Translations under genes and position numbers: made by a program
From: Apostichopus parvimensis
Taxonomy: Eukaryota > Echinodermata > Holothuroidea > Aspidochirotida > Stichopodidae
Reading direction: 5' to 3'
Length of the DNA: 24,500 nucleotides
Assembly (NCBI GenBank): GCA_000934455.1
Contig: KN889792.1
Coordinates: 1,414-25,913, forward strand
Shown: positions 21,151 to 24,500 of the stretch, piece after piece
How the letters are laid out: each line of letters begins with the position of its first letter
Position numbering within the stretch: position 1 is the first letter of the stretch
The notes under the pieces: model-generated
Database searches by the model: none
What the model saw: the letters and a program-made list of their open reading frames with translations, nothing else
What the model was told of the DNA's origin: nothing

Positions 21151-21534
21151 TGGGCGTTGTAGTCAAGTGGTTAAGGCAGTGGACTTGCGATCTAAGGATT
21201 ACAGGTTCGAGCTCTGGTCAGATTATTGCATTGTGTCCTTGTGCAAGTCACACTATCTCCATTGCCTCTCTTCACCCAGGTGTATAAATGGGGACTTGCG
21301 AGGTAACTTGTAAATATAGTTGCGTGCGCCGGTTTGTGGCTGCACCCTATGGGAAGTCCCCCGGGGGACACGCGGTTGTGGTGCACTGTGGTGCCCCAGG
21401 AGAGATTGATTGAATTGCGCACACTTTGTGTAGGTGTGACAAGTTACCAATGACCAAGGCTAAGTTGTCAAAGCGCTACCATCTTGATGTAGCAGTGCTA
21501 TATAAGTGTCTAATATGTATGTATGTATGTGTGC
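21151..21534 (+). mobile_element. tRNA-derived SINE, copy 2
   Basis: A box TAGTCAAGTGG at 21160-21170 and B box-like GGTTCGAGCTC at 21204-21214. The body matches copy 1, then continues GCGCTACCATCTTGATGTAG and ends in ATGT repeats (about 21513-21532), which look like the SINE tail. It begins only about 125 bases after exon 9. Copy 2 keeps more of the 3' tail than copy 1, whose end is lost or diverged after about 20163. Confidence 0.88.
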
Positions 21535-22070
21535 ATGGCAAACGTTACGTCAGTTTCTGGAAGTGATGTTCTCAGAAGAGTAATCGTGCGTGCTATTTTA
21601 TGCAGCATCGTTCAACCCTTGATATATTGTATCCACGCATAGGTTACTCACTCCGTAGGGAATCATAGAGCCGAAAGGTTTTGAATGTTGACATCAGAAA
21701 ATGTAATCTGACTCACGATTAATGTATCATGATGAAGATTAAACCGTCTCTTGGGGGCCAAGTTACTTTGTTTGATTTTAACACCTTCTTTAGCACGATC
21801 TGCTTGCCACTCCTACCCACTCTCCCCCTTTTATTTTAATAAGTACAACCAAAAATAGAGGCAAATGCTAAATATCTTAACTGGAAGTGTTCATGAAGGC
21901 TCTTCTACCTTACTTCATTTTGGGGGGTGGGGGAACGGAGGGGAGGTACCTATTTCAGTAATTTGGTACTGCTTTCCTGGATCTAATCCATCCCACCATT
22001 CAGAAAGATCACATTTTTTACTTTGAAAGGTTTATAATCTCATCCAGACCATTGGAAGACGGGTTTGTTA

Positions 22071-22190
22071 CACAATGGTATTACAAAACACTGCATACAC
22101 TTAATTACTTCACAATGGTATTACAAAATACTGCATAAACTTAAGTACTTCACAATGGTATCACAAAATACTGCATACACCCAATTACAT
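22071..22190 (+). repeat. 40-bp tandem repeat, three units
   Basis: CACAATGGTATTACAAAA starts units at 22071, 22111 and 22151, exactly 40 apart, each continuing with ACTGCATACACTTAATTACT-like sequence. Few differences between units suggest a recent origin. Confidence 0.88.
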
Positions 22191-22591
22191 CACGTACATA
22201 AATACAGATGTCACATCTGATCTGGGACTCGTACATTTTATTTAGAGAGTTTTCACAGTGCAAATTATTCATTCAGAGCATGGAGTTCAACCTTGGTCTC
22301 TATAAAAACTTTAAAATATGCATGTTATGATCTGGATTAAACTCTCTCTTTAGTCTTTACTCTGGAGATTATGATTTTTCATACTCTGTTTATGTCGCAT
22401 ATACTTGACGTAAATCACAAAACAAATTTTTTTTTCAAAACTGTTTTTTATTGGCAGGTGAACCCCACACCACAAGGCTGGCAAATTGGCCCTCCATTTA
22501 AGCTCTCTGAAATATGATTACTGTGTAAAGTTATATTTATATGTTGAATCTACCACTGTCTAACCATCCTCATATGCTTACATTAAAGGTA

Positions 22592-23066
22592 CAGTAAGGT
22601 AGCATGGACACTGACAATTTCGGACACCTAAGCCTTAAAACACCCCAAAACTATATCTTCTGGTATAAATCACCTGAAAATATACTTGATATAGTGGGAG
22701 AAGTGTGTTATATTAAGATACACGGCCAAACTTTCTTTCCTGCAAACTGTTTTCACGTTGTAAAAAAGAAGATTCTTCGTGATTGTGGAACTGGTATTTC
22801 TTTGCTAGAGTATTGCTAATTTTCGGACACACAGTCCCACAGTGTGGCGCTGGTGATAAAATTGGTGGCGCAGTTGCTCTTTCAGTAATTATAACAGACT
22901 TCATAGATCTCCGTCATTTTATTGACAAATATGTAAGTATTTACTTGCACACGGGTCATTTCGTACTTTTTGGTGAAATTTGGCTCTTCCTGTAGGTTGT
23001 CATGGTGAAATCGTGCATTTCTTAGGGGTGTCCGAAATTGGCAGTGTTCCGAAATTAGCAATACTG
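22592..23066. mobile_element. 475-bp inverted-repeat MITE-like element
   Basis: CACTGACAATTTCGGACACC followed by TAAG (22609-22632) is inverted at 23021-23046 with one substitution and a two-base insertion. Weaker similarity extends outward to CAGTA at 22592 and TACTG at 23066. Further copies of TTTCGGACAC/TTCCGAAATT lie at 22815-22826 and 23047-23057. No clear target duplication is visible. Open frames inside (22604-22819, 22783-22995, 22713-22904) match nothing known. Confidence 0.72.
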
Positions 23067-24117
23067 ACTATACTCGAGTGGGATAAGTTGGTAGTATAGT
23101 GTTTGTCTCTAGTGCACCGAACGTTTGCGTCACAAACGATTAAATTGGTATCGTTTTCAAAAGTTTTTTCTCGACGGAAGCTGTGAAACATGCTATTGGG
23201 ATGTCAGTTTCCAGTATTGGGCTAAATGGTTGATTTAAACTAATGTTAGTTTAAAAAGCAGCCAAAATAGTTACAGCCAAGACTGAATGGTAATTATATC
23301 CAGTGATGTGTGAAAACTGCACGGTTTGGACAGAATGATGGATAATAATGTAACTGGGATTTCTGTTGCCTTTGAGACAACACACACCACAAGCAGATAT
23401 AGCAGGAATTTGAGGTGGGGGTGGGGGGGCAGGGGGGCCTGATTAGGGGGGATAAGTCTGTTTTCTCAGTATGATTAATAGGATATTCTGGTGGCAGACA
23501 AATATGATACTTCTATGTTACAGAGAAATATTCAACACCGTCAGTTGAAAAGCCCATCTCAAAATCTTGTTCCTAACTTGATCTATGGTTGATAATAGAA
23601 CAATTTCCATAATCTAAATCAGCCAGGCAATTTATCACTAATTTTTTACCATCTTTGAATGAATCAACTGCTATTAAAAAACAGTCTATCATACCTAACT
23701 TATTCATCCAGAATTTCCCCCCCAAAATAATTGTCAAACAGTATTTAAATTGACTAAAATTCCAGGAAAGAGAGGCCAGTACATATTGTATCATTTTCAT
23801 GAAATAACTGGAGCTTCTCGTCATGAGTTTTCAGTAAGAATGATTCATTTATGAGTTTTCAAAGAAAGCTCTCGATTCATATAGTGGACCGTCTTCCGGA
23901 GGCCTTTTCTTGGGAAAACTGAAAAAAAAAAGTTGTTGTTATGATAGAAATGTATAGTGTTCTATTGTATGAACTTAAATGTATGATATTGATGAAGATT
24001 TGGCACTTTTCACCGATATAATGAACTGATTGTTTTAAAACAGGTAATAAACTTGTAGTTAGAATTCGGCATCACTTTGATCGAAAAGAGCTATTGTAGC
24101 AAATAATCCTGTAGTTT

Positions 24118-24500
24118 CATGAAACTGAATCTGAATTCATTGTTTTTGGATCAAAACAGCAGCAGGAAAAGGTAAAAATTCCTCACCTTCGTATTGGTAC
24201 CACAAACATAACTACATCAACAAAAGTGCGGAATCTGGGTACCATATTTGATGCCAACATGTCATTAAATGATCACATTACCTTAATATCTAGAAATGCT
24301 GCATTTCATCTTCGCAACCTTGGTCTATATTAGGAAATACCTTACACAGAATGCTACAGAACAACTAGTGCATGCATACGTCACATCACGCCATGACATG
24401 GGAAATTCTCTCCTTTACGGTCTACCAGAAACACAAATCAACCGTCTTGCACGACTACAGAACATTGCTGCACGAATTGACACCCGTTCTAAGCCAAGAG
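24118..24500 (+). pseudogene. Non-LTR retrotransposon reverse transcriptase fragment, frameshifted
   Basis: From 24130 the frame reads SEFIVFGS..., then VRNLGTIFDANMS, HITLISRNAAFHLRNL, ending at TAG 24331-24333. From 24332, one frame on, it continues RKYLT, EQLVHAYVTSR, NSLLYGLPETQINRL, RLQNIAARI to the window edge. This order is typical of the C-terminal part of CR1/L2/Jockey-like LINE reverse transcriptases. A single-base shift separates the two parts, so this copy is dead. The catalytic FADD-type motif would lie upstream and is not present, suggesting 5' truncation near 24100. Confidence 0.9.

Larger units (their letters stand above)
21025..24500 (+). other. WLS intron 9, 5' part (probable)
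   Basis: No sequence resembling WLS TM6-TM8 or the C-terminal tail was found in the remaining 3476 bases, so this is read as one unfinished intron. It holds SINE copy 2, a tandem 40-bp repeat, a 475-bp inverted-repeat element, a G-rich tract at about 23416-23452, and the LINE fragment. A very short exon could have been missed. Confidence 0.65.

Noticed and set aside
21863..21885. TATCTTAACT followed by an AG, considered as a U12 branch site and acceptor for intron 9
   Set aside because: The branch-to-AG distance is too short and the downstream phase-0 frame hits a stop after two codons.
23521..23590. Possible WLS exon after an acceptor at 23522 (RNIQHRQ resembling FRNISGKQ)
   Set aside because: Similarity covers only three residues, the expected TM6 is absent upstream, and no supporting donor was found.
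1..24500. A new multi-gene defence, biosynthetic or similar system
   Set aside because: Only one spliced animal gene and repeats are visible; nothing suggests a gene cluster.

Overview
This is a eukaryotic genomic window with low gene density, long AT-rich introns and many interspersed repeats. It carries the 5' two thirds of one gene on the + strand. Nine coding exons, spliced, give about 378 residues that align end to end with Wntless (WLS/Evi/GPR177), the multipass carrier that escorts lipid-modified Wnt proteins from the ER and Golgi to the cell surface. The conserved metazoan WLS protein and the repeat content (tRNA-derived SINEs, TTAA-flanked MITEs, a non-LTR reverse transcriptase fragment) point to an invertebrate animal. 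A marine deuterostome, possibly an echinoderm such as a sea cucumber, is my best guess, but that rests on resemblance and not on a decisive marker.

Layout: 1-559 is upstream sequence and 5' UTR. Exon 1 (560-665) encodes the N-terminus and first membrane segment. Intron 1 (666-6889) holds a TTAA-flanked fold-back element and copy A of a MITE. Exons 2-5 (6890-10474) encode the luminal Wnt-binding domain and TM2. Exons 6-8 (11271-13503) encode TM3-TM5; copy B of the same MITE lies in intron 6. Intron 8 (13504-20960) is about 7.5 kb and holds a 2.7-kb element with perfect 31-bp terminal inverted repeats, a 38-bp minisatellite, ATTC microsatellites with a ~185-bp duplication, and a SINE. Exon 9 (20961-21024) ends at a donor that reads like a minor (U12) spliceosome site. 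The rest of the window is part of that intron, with a second SINE, a 40-bp tandem repeat, a 475-bp inverted-repeat element and, at the edge, a broken LINE reverse transcriptase. The last ~160 residues of WLS (TM6-TM8 and tail) were not found and should lie downstream.

All open reading frames over 60 codons other than those overlapping WLS exons look like chance frames or repeat sequence. No bacterial-type operon, CRISPR array or second protein-coding gene was seen. The most notable signals are an exact 74-bp, four-copy tandem duplication of the exon 4 splice acceptor, the U12-type donor after exon 9, and the large inverted-repeat element in intron 8.
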